Positions 47,801 to 60,084 of a stretch of DNA of 64,000 nucleotides are shown in pieces (the first letter of the stretch is position 1; each line of letters begins with the position of its first letter). Both the position numbers and the translations under genes were made by a program. The notes under the pieces were generated by a model that saw nothing but the letters and a program-made list of their open reading frames with translations, did not search any database and was not told the DNA's origin. The DNA comes from Pterobdella sp. o SKG-2022. Lineage: Eukaryota; Annelida; Clitellata; Hirudinida; Piscicolidae. The stretch covers positions 20,190,674-20,254,673 of the forward strand of contig OZ038322.1 of NCBI GenBank assembly GCA_964035795.1, read 5' to 3'.

Positions 47801-49614
47801 CTCTGAAAACAGCCATGTCAAGAATCTCAATGAACCAAAAGAGGTTTGTTATTTTATTCCATCAATCCAGCTACAAAACCATTACCATTATGTGGCTTTT
47901 CAAATCATTTAAACATAATTACTTCACTAATAGTTTTTTGTGAGCTGCATTTGTTTATATTATTCCACCAAATAGCGCCAAAACTACAATACAGGAGAAT
48001 AAAGATGAAGTGTTGGAGACAAAAAAGAGCACAGCAACATCTACTGCTAGCACTACAACAACTGCAGTGACCTCGGGGGCGAGGTGGTGTGATGTGGGCA
48101 TCATCAAGGGAACCACTTCAGTAGTCACCCATTACAACCTCTCCTCTGATCTCTCCTCCGCCAACGCTGATGTCAGTTTTTCCTATCTTTAATAATTTTT
48201 TATGAATTCATTTTTGTTTTTTCAATGGTTAATGTCAGATAAAATATATTTTTTTGGTAATTCATTGACGTTTCTCTATAAATTTTTATAGCAATTTTAA
48301 TGTAAATAATAGCATTAAATAAAGTGTTTCCATCAAATATATAGGACATAGATGTGGTGGGACTAAATAACAACAATAACTCCACATCCAAGAAGCAGGA
48401 TCTTTTGCCTGGTTTGTTGTATATGCTTTTATTATTTATTCATATGATTTTTACTTTTCAGAGGTATTTTAATGTACTTCTCATAGCATTTTATTTTATT
48501 ATATATTTTATCATAATTTCACTTCATTATATTTATCATTATGTTTATGTTATGCTTCATCCGTCATTTCATTTTCATTATCATCATTACTTAATTAGTA
48601 ATTCAATTTCATCAGGCACAGCTTACAAATTCAGAGTGGCTGCGATAAACTCGTGTGGCAGAGGTCTCTTTTCTGAGGTGACAGCCTTCAAGACCTGCTT
48701 ACCAGGCTTCCCTGGAGCTCCCTCGTCCATCAAGATCAGCAAGGTGCCCTTCTACTTGTCACACTTGGATTTATCCAATTACTTCTCAATGAAAGTCTTT
48801 TTATTGTATAATTTCCTTAATGCTTATATTGTAGATTTTTCACTAATCCATTTGCAACAATGCAGAGCTCTGAAGGCACCCACCTGTCATGGGATCCCCC
48901 TCAGAACACTGCAGGAAACATCCTTGAGTACTCCGTGTACCTGGCCGTCAAGTCTGAGCAGGTTACTCTATCTTCCAATCGTATCAAAGATTCAAGTCCA
49001 GAATTTTATGCAATTCAATAATTTTGAATATTTTTTAAATGTCTAAAAAAAACTAGATGTTTGGAAATTTCATCACATTCCTACAGACTCAACAAAATGC
49101 AGGGAAGTTGAGTGTATCTAATCAGTTAGCGTTTGTACGTGTGTATTGCGGACCTAACCCTCAATGTGTTGTGTCAAACAATTCATTGGTGTCTGCTCAC
49201 ATCGACTTCACCACCAAGCCTGCCATTATCTTCAGGATTGCAGCCAGAAATGAGAAGGGATATGGACCTGCCACACAAGTCAGGTGGCTTCAAGGTTTGT
49301 ACCGGTGTTGTGAGGATGGTAAGGATCACCAAGTGGCTCTAATCATGATATGGGGGTGTTATTTTGAATTATTATGTTAGAATAACTATTTTGTGCTGTC
49401 TTCAAACATTGACCTTCATCATTTTCTTCATCAGACTCAAGCAATACTCCCCCAAAAGGAGCTACAAAGAGAAATAGTCAAGACATGTGAGTTTATATTA
49501 TAACATTTTAGTTGGGCATTATGTCGAAAAATTTATAAATGAATACATTTATAATAATTATAAATAAACAGGCCTGTGTCAATGTCAAAGAAAGGAAAAG
49601 TTGACATGGATTAA
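41897..49614 (+). CDS. HCFC1: Host cell factor (HCF-1/HCF-2 family) transcriptional co-regulator
   Basis: A chromatin adaptor joining transcription factors to histone modifiers. Twenty-nine exons give 1245 aa. Exon starts: 41897, 42371, 42590, 42729, 42920, 43412, 43726, 43876, 44202, 44445, 44735, 44983, 45253, 45508, 45695, 45989, 46283, 46640, 46841, 47088, 47587, 47743, 47995, 48345, 48616, 48866, 49087, 49435, 49572. Residues 1-~340 form the six-blade kelch propeller ([63 protein letters not shown]). FN3-type sequence starts next ([20 protein letters not shown]). A Ser/Thr/Ala-rich basic region (~400-800), an acidic region (~800-935) and C-terminal FN3 repeats follow ([34 protein letters not shown]), ending in a basic KKGKVD tail. 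It is shorter than human HCF-1 (2035 aa) and lacks its cleavage repeats. Confidence 0.95.
47109..47120 (+). other. Candidate Taspase1 cleavage site in HCF
   Basis: The codons encode Q-F-D-G (residues ~807-810), followed by V-G-D-D-D-E-D. Taspase1 cuts after Asp in Q-[FILV]-D/G contexts with acidic residues downstream, as in MLL and TFIIA; the GxGD form is closest to the TFIIA site. It lies at the junction of the basic and acidic regions, where cleavage would release N- and C-terminal subunits. Cleavage is inferred. Confidence 0.6.
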
Positions 49615-50379
49615 TTCTGGTGCCCTTTTGAAAGTATATATAAATGAAACTTAATTATGTCTAGCATTATATGTCGGTAAATTATCGATATTGGTTTAAT
49701 CTGACCATTTCCACCAATTCTAATCAATCTTGTTATTCTGTGTTGAAAAGCGTATGTAAATAAATTGATGTTGTTTTACTTGGCCCTTCTTCAATTCAAA
49801 TATTCATCTTTAAAACACATCTTCATCTAAGTATTAGTTTGAATTTAGCTTAAATATTCTTCAAGCATATTCAAATTAATTTAAGTTCTTGTATGATCTT
49901 GTAAAAAACAAATTAAAAGTGTGTTGTGATGTTATCGGTCGGTTTTTCAGGTTTGCTTCTCACCCAATGTGGAGGTAAAATCAAAGTCTTAACAGGTTTA
50001 TACAGCGAGTGACGAAAACACCTCTGTGGTGGTCAAGGTCTTTGAAACAACATTTACTGTTGAAAATTTTTCGATTCGTTCTGTTATAAATTTATCACAA
50101 AATAATAAAAACCGTTCAATCTATTATGTTATAAACGATCAGTAAAATTTGTTCAAAGGTCTACTGCTTTTGACCGTCTATGTCTTACAAAAAGAAAAAC
50201 AATAGTTTAAAAAGCTCCGTTTCATAAAAATATGTTAAACAAATTTTTCTTATTTTCGTTACTAAAGACGAAAAGTCGAATAACTCGAAAATAATTATTC
50301 ATCGTTCCTATTTTCCTTTCCCTGCCACCTACACTTTTGCAGACTGCCACAAGTGTTAAAAATATTGCTATATGGCATC

Positions 50380-50520
50380 GGGCAAATAGAATTCTAACGA
50401 GTAGTGTGCACTGAGCTGACTTTCTCATGCATGGTAGAAAAAACACGACATCGATAGGACCTTAAATGACTCAAAAGACCCGCCCTGCTCAAACATGGTC
50501 TCCCACATTGACCGCACGTT
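50380..50520 (-). mobile_element. Relic of a retroelement ORF with terminal zinc-finger motif
   Basis: On the minus strand, 50519-50445 reads TCGQCGRPCLSRAGLLSHLR and then SYRCR. The spacing C-x2-C-x12-H is the C2H2-like motif often found at the end of LINE-type polymerases or transposon proteins (C-x2-CGR-x-C-x-SR-x-GL-x-SH-x-R). The flanks are broken by stops, so it is a dead fragment. The assignment to a retroelement is by motif only. Confidence 0.45.
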
Positions 50521-53019
50521 AGTTCTGATATATAATATCAAAGCTAATATACAGTTATGTTATATAATTAATAGTTAATAATAAGCATAGTAATAAGTTT
50601 TTATTGTTCATTATTTATGTTTTATTGAGTTCATTCATTTGTTTTATTGTGAGTTAAATGGTTCCCCTAATAAATTTCCAAAAGCAAAAAAAAAATTAAT
50701 AGTTTAGTATATATTGTTAGATCAGTTCTAATTATCTTCCGATTTTATATTGTTAGGTTGGTCATAATTACTTTCCGGTGATTAAAATGTTCTAAAATTT
50801 CCGAAATTGTTGGTATAGAAAATTTTTCTTAATGATTATCATAACTTTAAAAGGCCAAAAATCTTGCACAGAAATAGTTCTAATTGATTGATGCGGTTTA
50901 AAACTGCGTTCTAATTGATAGGTGAGTTTAAGCCTCAAGTGTTTGGTCATTTAGGTTTATATGAATAAAAATAATGTCAAATTCATAGTTCAAATACGTG
51001 TTATAAATTTCAAAAACATATTTTGCATGTATTTTTTGAACACTTGCAACCTTCCAAAATCAGCAAGTTTCCACTCAATTAAAAGTTTTTAAATATTACA
51101 ATGGAAACTAAAGTTATAGAAAACCTAAAAATACACTTGAATATAAATGAAGTATGTTTTACCACATCAAAACATACACCCGATATCTAACTAATAAATA
51201 GCAAAAGAATTCAGTAACTCATATACAGATGGATATATTAAGAAATGTAACGCAATCTCACAAGCAATCACACCCCATACACCTGCCAACACACACACTC
51301 CATCCCAGAAAATATTCAATTATTTGAACTTCTGTGCAAAAGTGTTGATCTTATATTTATTACACTAATGCTAATGGGAGGAAAGTATTATTTTTGTAAG
51401 AATCTTTTCCAATAATAAATAAAAAGGAAAACAAGGTCTTATTGTGAATATTTTGAAACTAAAGGATATTTTAAGTTTGATACTTGAATAGTCAAGATAA
51501 TGTTGTTTGAAATACATTGGCTTATTTTTTTGTTTGATAATTAATGAAAAATTGTATGAGAAGTGATAAAATAGTGGAAAAACTCACAATGAGGAAATAG
51601 AGCGAATTTGAAATGAATTTGGTGATATAATAAAAAAAGTTATAAAAAATATAATTAATAATGAAAAAAAACAAATAACAAAAACAAAATTAATCAAAGT
51701 AACAATCCAAACTAAAAAAATAATGAAAATTAAAAAAAAGAATAAAAAAAAAACAAAAAATAATAAAATGGTAGAGGCTATGACGTGTACGGTGAAATTT
51801 CAATCAATGAAGAATTAACATGCTAAAGTCTCTACAACGTCCATGACAATATTTTCCACATTTTACTGAAATATTTCTTAATTTTTATTTTTATCCAAAT
51901 TTTCTTTTAATTACACATCTTTTCTGCTTTTATTTCCTTATTAAAAATCGATGGTTTTGAGTTGATAACCAACTATCAAAATTATATAACTGTGTTGGCT
52001 TATTTAAAATTAAATATTTCGAAATAATTTTATTTGAAACACAGTTTATATGAGGAGCTTTCGTGCGAGTGTTACCTTCGAAATATATTTGAAAAACCAG
52101 ACAGTTTTTCTATGATTGATGCAAGCATTTAGAAAATTGTAAAATACTTTCAAAAATTGTAATATAAACTCACCTAAGTTTACTTTAATTATTAAAAGTG
52201 TCACAAAATCACGTTGAAAAATCGTGTGGTTTGAAGCCAAATATATAATTTATCAATGAAATATTATACAATTCCTTAAAAACTTCTACATGTGGGATTA
52301 TTTTGATTCTTATTGCTCAAACACGTCTTATACTCAAAACTATATATTATCTCTTATTTTTGATTTGTAATTTAAAGTGATTTGAAGCAACAGACAAACT
52401 TCGTTAACATTCGTCTCGAACGACATTAATATTTGAAATCTTTTCAACAAACAAATTCTATTAAAAAGCTACTTAAACAAGAGCAAAATAAATTGAATTC
52501 TACTCACTCCAAAAGTTTTCATGAATTATTAAAGAGATTCTAAAAGCAAACAACCAAAACTGAGAAAACACGATAAAAAAATACCAATAATAATAATAAT
52601 CATCATCATAATAAAAATCAACACATTATAATACAACACACTAATGGATGGTAATATAACCTTGCAACCTATAACATTTGAATCTAAATAAAACGGCATA
52701 AATACATTAAAAACGACAATAGTAAAGAAGAAAGTAGAATAAATAAATCATAAATCAATACAATAAACCATCAGAAGAAAACATCAAAAAAACAAACTAA
52801 AAAAAAAGAATTCCAACCACTTCAACCAATAGCATTATTATTAATGGTAGGCAGCTTGACACCGCATCATCTTATTGGTAGTGATATAATCAAATTACCA
52901 CTCATAACCGCATCCATTGTCTGTCAACCCCTCAAAAATGACCATTGTTTCATCCTTTTTTATTTATGTTCTTTTGTGTTTATTTCATGTGAACATACTT
53001 TTTAGTTACATCAATCCGC

Positions 53020-53110
53020 CCAATAGGTAGAATAATATGAACCCAAACGTACCAGGTTCAATTCTCGGTGATTGCGCATGACCAGCTCAGCCATTGAATA
53101 ACTCCAAAAA
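53020..53110 (+). mobile_element. Decayed tRNA-like / SINE head
   Basis: Box B-like GGTTCAATTCTCGG (53055-53068) is preceded at the right distance by a box A-like TAGGTAGAATAATATGA. The acceptor stem does not pair. It looks like an old tRNA-derived SINE, but not obviously the family at 37060. Confidence 0.45.
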
Positions 53111-53552
53111 ATAGGCTCTTGAACTTATTTTCACAAAAAATCACTCAGCTTTAAGTGAATTAAAGTTTAAACTTTTTAAACAAGTGTTAAAAATTTTCTG
53201 TTAATCTTTGAAATAATTGCTTATACTTACTTCTGTTTCTATATGTTGGTACCTCTGTATGTATATGTTGGTATGTGTATCTACGCCATATCTTACATTC
53301 ACATAGTCGTATGAAACTTCAACACGTGCAGATAATTGAATGACCATGGTGCAGAACTTCTATCGAGGAGCTTGGAGCGTCAAGTGTTTCATGATATCTT
53401 CAATGCACTTGTAGTGATGCTACCGTGTTAAGTTCAATGAAAAATTCTTTTTTAGTAAGTTTAAAATTTGAGCTGAAATCAATTGATAGTGTATTGGAAA
53501 CGCAGAAATTTTCGATAGTTATTGTAGCATTGTCGAACTTAATCGCTACAAC

Positions 53553-56500
53553 ATGACTGCATCAAAACTAACCTACTCCATGATTATTACTTTTGTTACC
53601 ATCGTCAACTGCATTTCATCCGAGAACACCTCTGCCAACGAGGCCAAACATTCAATGAGTGACATTATTCAATATAAACATGCAAATGAAATTGTTAGAT
53701 TGCCCGAAGAGGAAATTCCTTTCATAACAGGTTTTGTTTTAAACTATTTTCTATTAGTTATTTCAATGATAAGTAATAGACGTTGGTTTGTTGAAACTAT
53801 ATTAGAACATACTTCAAGTTAACAATGAACAAGTTAGGAAAAAATTTTATTTTAAAAAATATTATTAGTAATTATTGTCATTATTATTATTATGTATAAC
53901 TGCGAAATTCTTTAATGATAAATAACTGGCCGTTTGAGGAATGGGTAGTTTTTTTCAAAATAAGACCTTGTATGAAATTTCCAATAATAAGGTTTTCGAT
54001 TCGATTTTTCTACTTAATAGGCTTTCTAAACTGCTATTTGCGGAAAAATTCAAAAAATCTTTCATTTAAAGGGTTTTGCGAACAAAAAGGAATTTATTTT
54101 CATATAATTAACAAAAATAAATTTCGTGAAATAATTTTTTCAAAAATATGATGGCCAAAGAACTCTAAATTGAAAAATTATCTCATTGGACAAAAATGAA
54201 ATCGACATGAAAGAAAATATTTTTAATAGAACATCGATAACTTTAATTCTAGGAAAAATTTTCCTCAAACTGAAAATTATTAAAGTCGCACACTTAATTT
54301 AAATTAATTAAAAGCAAATGTACATCTGACATTCTGTTTAAGGCTTATTAAAAATTTACGTTGTAACATTAGTAAGGTACTACTACTACTAGTATTACTA
54401 CATGGTGCCAATCAATAGTAGTATTTCTGAAGAAAAATATAGCTATTCTTGTATAGAACAATGTAGGGAAAATGTATTAATGATTTTATTATTAGATGGT
54501 GGTAAATCATACCTTTTAACACGGAAACCTTAACCTAGAAATATATTTTAATATCACAATATAAAAAACTAATAATGAAGAAAAAATATGGTATTTACTT
54601 TACAAATAGCACTATCATTAGATACCATAGAAGAGATATTTTTTAAAAATTCATTGGCATGATAATGTTTGATACTAGTCATCAATGTTTGGTTTGATAT
54701 AAATCTGTTGTCAAGTGATGTATGAAGGAGGGGAGAAGAAGAAGAAGAAGAAGAAGAAGAAGAAGAAGAAGAAGAAGAAGAAGAAGAAGAAGAAGAAGAA
54801 GAAGAAGAAGAAGAAGAAGAAGAAGAAGATAAAAATCATTAAAAAAAACAAAATTTAAAAAAAATAGTAAAAAAGGTGATGAAAAAATAAAACGAAAAAG
54901 AAAAAAGGTGGTGAAGAGATTATGAAAAGAAAGGTGGAAATAAAAAAACAATGTTTAGAATAGATGTTGACGATGATTATGTTGACGATGATTTTGACGA
55001 TGATTATGTTGACGATGATTATGTTGACGATGATTATGTTGACGATGATTATGTTGACGATGATTATGTTGACGATGATTATGTTGACGATGATTATGTT
55101 GACGATGATTATGTTGACGATGATTATGTTGACGATGACGATGATAATGTTGATGATGATAATGTTGGTGATGACGATGTCGACAATAAAGATGTTGACT
55201 ATGAAGTTGTTGACAATGACGATAATCGACTGAAAAAAAAACAGGAAGAAAATTATTTTGTGAAAAATTTTTCAAATAAAATTGTATGAAAAAATACTAA
55301 TGTTAAAAATTCAATTATTTAAGTTAAAAACTCTGGAAATCTTTACAGAAACAAAAAATCAAAAAGAAAAAAGTAACAACAACAACAACAATAAGAAGAA
55401 AAACAAAAACGGCAAGAAAAAAACAAAAAGAATGATGGATTCCCCGATTGACAAAGGTGGGATGAGAAAAATGTAATAATAAAAATAAAGATAGTAAAAA
55501 ACCTTTGTTATCTGAAAAAAAATTTGTTTGTTTTTAATCCATCAATTGCTAGCTTATAAATTTTTGATTCATAAAATGATGCGATTTTTATATGGTAATT
55601 AATGTAGTTTGAAAATAACTTTTGATGTCTTTGTTGAAAATGGGCATAAATTAATTTACCTCTTTCTTGAAGTTCATATTCATCATTGTTCTTATTTGGT
55701 TTTACGGCTTTCGAAAATTTATAACTGTTGAAAGTGGTTTTTTGAGAAACTTTTACTCTGATTAAATTTTATTTCAAATTTTCAATTGTTGAACAAATCC
55801 AATGTAATAACTTAAAGGTAAAACATCATCATAAAAAAAAACAAGGTTAAAATTTTTTAAACATATTTATGTATCATGTTTCAGTCATTGAGTTGTCAAT
55901 TCATCTAATGATAATAATATCAAAATCATAAAGAAAATCTTCAAACAATGCGTTTTTATATTACTTAAAAATGATGAATAGACATTCATTCAAAGCCACA
56001 ACACTTTATTATCACTTCTGTACCCTCACGCCTACCCCCCTCCCCTATACCACTACCAGTCCCACACATACATTTAGCACCATCTCCAAACACATTCAAA
56101 CACAACACACAACACCCAAAACTGTCTAACAATTCACCATTCTTATCACTCTGCTCCACTTCAACACAACCAACTCACCCATAACCACCAAACCTAACCT
56201 CAAAGTGATTGGCTTGGTTCCCAAGTTCGACAGTGACTACTCAAACGTTGAAATTGTTCAGGGAGAGAGTGTTCTTCTCACTTGTTCTATTGACTATCTC
56301 GGCAAGTTCAAGGTGGTGAGAGGGAATAGAACGTTGATAAAGAAATGGTTTTGGAGTAAATGAAAGAGTAAGTCGATGATTAAGTGGATGGATATATGGG
56401 GAATCAATGGAAAATGCTAAACTTTTAGACATAATTATAACATTTTTAAAGAGTTTTTGAAAGTGGTTTTAAATCTAAAAAAACGAAAATAAAATATTAT

Positions 56501-59500
56501 TGGAACCTCAACCAAGCTAAAAATCCATAGAATCTTGGGTTAAAGATGACCAACGTAGGAACAGCATTAAATGATGGTCCTATCATCAGCGAGAAATACA
56601 ACTCACACAATAAGAATGATTAGTTTTGTCTTTTATATAAAATCACAGTTAAAAAACAAATGACAGTAACCTCTGAGTACTTTATTTAACCTAAAAACTT
56701 TATATGCAAAACAAATCAATTTTTGTATTTTTAAGAAAATACTTCTTTATATGTGATAAAAAGAAATTTTTGATTTTGTTACCAAGTGAGAATATATTAA
56801 AAATCTGGACGATATTAAATAAATCAGTTTATATCAAGTTTGTTCCAAACATTCAAAGTTACTGTTCTCAAGCTTTTTTAATTCAAAATTTCTCACCATT
56901 GCAATAAACTGCTGTTTTTCATAAATCCTTCATTAGATTATAATCATTGTAACACTATTGGCAAGTTAAAAACATTCAGTTCTCAACTTTAAATACTCAC
57001 CGAAGGATACATTCTTTTGACGCAGTAAAAAATTGACAAGTTTTGATCTGACGTCCAAATTTTTCTCGTGTTTTCTAGTTCTGAAATACAAACACCATAC
57101 AGAATATTTCAGTGAAATAGTAAAAAAACTTTATAAACCTAGAAATGAATTAGGAACCAATTCAAAAACAGTCATCACTAAAATATCTTTGATCTCTAAG
57201 GTAATATGGTTGGACCCCAAAGCGATCACCCTGTCCTACGAGGAGATAAGGATTGTGGATGATACAAGGTGTGGTTGGTAGGTGGTGTATGGTTCGAGTA
57301 CAAGTGCGTCATGTAGTTTTGATATTGGTGGTTGAAGTTGACTGATGATAGTATTGTATAATAATGTAATTTACACATATTTGGCTCATTTGTTCTTTTT
57401 TTTTCAAATCAATATTCAGTTATACATTAGCTTAAAAGATGAAATGACATTCAAAGGCTTAAATGCAATACCCACTGCTCAGATTCAGCATATCGAGACC
57501 CACGACACGGAGTTGGCATCTGCAGATCAGGGAGACCACTGTGCAAGACTCAGGCCTCTATAGGTGGGTGGAAAGTTGTGTGGAGAGTATGTTGAAGGTG
57601 TGTAGTGTGGTTTGTGGAATTTGTTCTAGACAGCTTCTTAATAGATTATGTTGTGTTTTTAAATTTTCTGTTAAGCCTTGTAAAAAAAATAAGTTTTGGA
57701 TGTTTCATTTTTATTGTCTGTTTGTATTTACGGTCATCAATATGCAGATGTACTGTGAACACACACGTGGTTCGTGCTAAGATTATCAACCTTTATGTCA
57801 AAGGTTCGCAAGTTCAACTTTTAATTCTCTTTTGTCAATATATATTAGTCAATTTTACTATGCATTCGTTTTCTCATTTCTTAATATATGTATTTTTATC
57901 ACTTTTTGGACATTTTTTTTATATTTATTTATGCTTTTCATTGGTTTTCTTTATTTCTTTTTTAAATGATTAAATCTTCAAACACTCCACCAGCTCCCGC
58001 CAAAATCATCTCCCACTCTAAAGGCACCACCGTCTTAGAAGGTTCAAACGCCACTTTTTTTTGTGACGTCATCGGAAGTCCCTCTCCCGTGGTTACATGG
58101 ACGATAAACAAGGTTTTTGACACCGGAAATTCTCTAAAAAAATGCAATTTCCAGCAAAAGAAAAAAGGTGATGTGTGTTTGTTTATAAACAAATGATTTT
58201 ATTTCCTTTAGTAATTGAGCAAGTTTTTGCTTTTGTTTTATAGTTTTCGAGACTTTAAACATTTGTAATGAATTCGTTTTTTAACTAGAATTTAACACAT
58301 AAATTTGAAAGAATTATTTTTCATCTCAATTATTTCGAATAAAATGGCTAAAAGCATAAATTGAATAACAGAAAAAATAATTTTATCAACTAAATATCAT
58401 AGCTTTTTGTAGGTCTAACCCAAATTATCAAATAAAGTAATAAAACAAAAATTTTCAAAACGCTTTCTGAAGTTTATTTAATCGCCCAAAGCTTTTCGTA
58501 AGTTTGACCCACTTTATTGAGTGAAGATAGAAATAATTGTATCATCTAGATAACTTCATATTAGCTCTTTTGTGATGCTTTCTCAAAAAATTTTTTTATT
58601 ATCTGCACCACACCACCAGGGAGCATTATAAACCTGATGGCTGTACCAAGGGAATGTGCTGGAACATACAGGTGCACCGCAGATAATGGAGTCAAAACTG
58701 CGGATGAACGAGAAATACATTTACATGTTTCATGTATGTGTGTATAATTGAATGATGGATTTTTGTTGAAAACTAGAGTTTAATACATTATCAACGACAT
58801 TTGCAAGCCAACTCATCACAAACATTCAGACCCTCCCCAGGTTTCCGTGGTTAATAGAAAGATTGCTCAGGTTATCTAGTATTTGTTTTAACATTTTTAC
58901 AAAAAGATTTTTTATTTTATCCAACGCAAGATCAATAATTTCAAAGAGTAAAAACTTTATCAACATAAGAACCCGCATGTAACAGCTGTCCCACAAATAT
59001 ATATATAAAATAACTATCATGCTGATAATAAGCATCGACAAACATACAACCACTACAACAACCACCCTTGATCCAGATGATGGGCAAGGACACGATATTG
59101 GAGTGCAGAGTATCAGCCCATCCACAAGCTACTGCCATGTGGCATAAGCTGCAGGATGGTGGGTATTTGGGAAGTTTGGTGGTTATTTATACGGGGTTCC
59201 AGCGTTATAATGTGATTTTTCAAAAATACATTGATCTATTTACTTTTCAGGCAAATACCAGGAACTGGCCAATTCCAAAAAGTTCAGTATAGAACCTTAT
59301 GAGAACGTCAAAGCATACAATTCAGATGATAAATGTAAGGTTTAAGTGGGGGCATCTTTTTTAAGTTTACATGCATAAAGAGTTGTTAACTTTGAAGATT
59401 TAACTCATTTTAATGTCGTTTTATTATTTGGGGTAATCGGATATTTGAACTACACGGTTTTTAATAGAATTCATCATAAAGATCAGATTTTTATGGATCA

Positions 59501-60003
59501 TTTCTATAGTAAAAATATATTTTAATTATAAGTTGATTTTTTCATTTCGAACACGCTTCAAGCTATTTTTTTGTCATAAATACCCACACTGATCTCAAAC
59601 TCAAACCACAGTTTATCAACTAGTTCTTAGTATCAGAATTTCTATTTCTGATAGAGGAGATTATGGCTTCTATAGGTATGTAGGTGTTATTACCTTACTA
59701 GTTACTAAGCATATTATAGCTATTTTCACAAACTCCAAAGTTCATAATGAGTTTAACAAGAAAAACTTTGAATAACAATATCTAAGTTGGCCTCGCTTGA
59801 AATCTAATTCTTTCATGATAAACTTCACAAAATTTCCATCAACCAGTGTTGAATTATTTTATCGGTTATACTCAATAAGCTCACCAATGGCAATAAGCAG
59901 GTGCTCAGCTGACAACCTGCATGGAACTGATCACGATGAAACTCTCTTATATGGTTTGCAACATTTGATATCATTCCTCATTGATATGCCAAATCTAATG
60001 TAA
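53553..60003 (+). CDS. Secreted three-Ig-domain protein of the lachesin/IgLON type
   Basis: Twelve exons, 53553-53730, 56206-56312, 57201-57268, 57483-57563, 57748-57803, 57994-58167, 58620-58733, 58830-58870, 59077-59158, 59251-59334, 59612-59675 and 59901-60003, give 383 aa in one frame. The N-terminus is a signal peptide (TYSMIITFVTIVNCISS). Ig1: VLLTC, VIWLD, DSGLYRC. Ig2: ATFFCDVIGSPSPVVTW, CAGTYRCTADNGVKTADE. Ig3: TILECRVSAHPQATAMWHK, RGDYGFYRCSADNLHG. The TYRC-ADNGV and YRCSADN-hG-x-D patterns are typical of lachesin, IgLON and DIP-type neuronal or septate-junction adhesion proteins. The final ~15 residues are only weakly hydrophobic, so a GPI signal or membrane anchor is doubtful. The first intron (2.5 kb) is filled with tandem repeats. 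Confidence 0.88.
54734..54829. repeat. (GAA)n microsatellite, about 31 copies
   Basis: An uninterrupted AGA/GAA array in the first intron of the Ig-protein gene, inside a longer purine-rich strand running to about 54950. Long GAA tracts are known to form triplex DNA. The poly-Leu minus ORF here is an artefact. Confidence 0.95.
54965..55145. repeat. 15-bp minisatellite (GTTGACGATGATTAT)n
   Basis: About twelve near-identical copies, one shortened to 12 bp near the start, then degenerating GATGAT sequence to about 55220. The unit length is a multiple of three, so it keeps an open frame reading DDDYV; no splice sites or similarity support coding. It lies 135 bp from the GAA array in the same intron. 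Confidence 0.95.
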
Positions 60004-60084
60004 CTTCAAAACATTCATCGAGTTATTTCATGTATAGGAAAAGTTCAAAAAATTATAGTGGTTGCTAATAATAATTAATTATTT
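60004..60084. other. 3' flank of the Ig-protein gene
   Basis: A short AT-rich spacer between the Ig-protein stop and the LINE tail. No canonical AATAAA is obvious, so the transcript may use a signal inside the LINE. Confidence 0.35.

Larger units (their letters stand above)
49615..53552. other. Intergenic region between HCF and the Ig-protein gene
   Basis: AT-rich. An AATAAA near 49758 probably ends HCF transcripts. The mobile-element relics at 50380-50520 and 53020-53110 are the only recognisable content. A short in-frame run near 50000 with AG and GT borders was not accepted as a gene. Confidence 0.45.

Noticed and set aside
49951..50038. Possible small exons between AG and GT sites (VCFSPNVE, VYTASDENTSVVVK)
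   Set aside because: The implied intron is only about 21 bp, no further exons join in phase, and no family match is seen.
54682..54951. Poly-leucine minus-strand ORF
   Set aside because: It is the complement of the GAA microsatellite.
54951..55289. 112-aa Asp/Tyr/Val-repeat ORF (DDDYV units)
   Set aside because: It is the translation of the 15-bp minisatellite in an intron. There are no splice sites, no conserved flanks, and equally open frames on the other strand.
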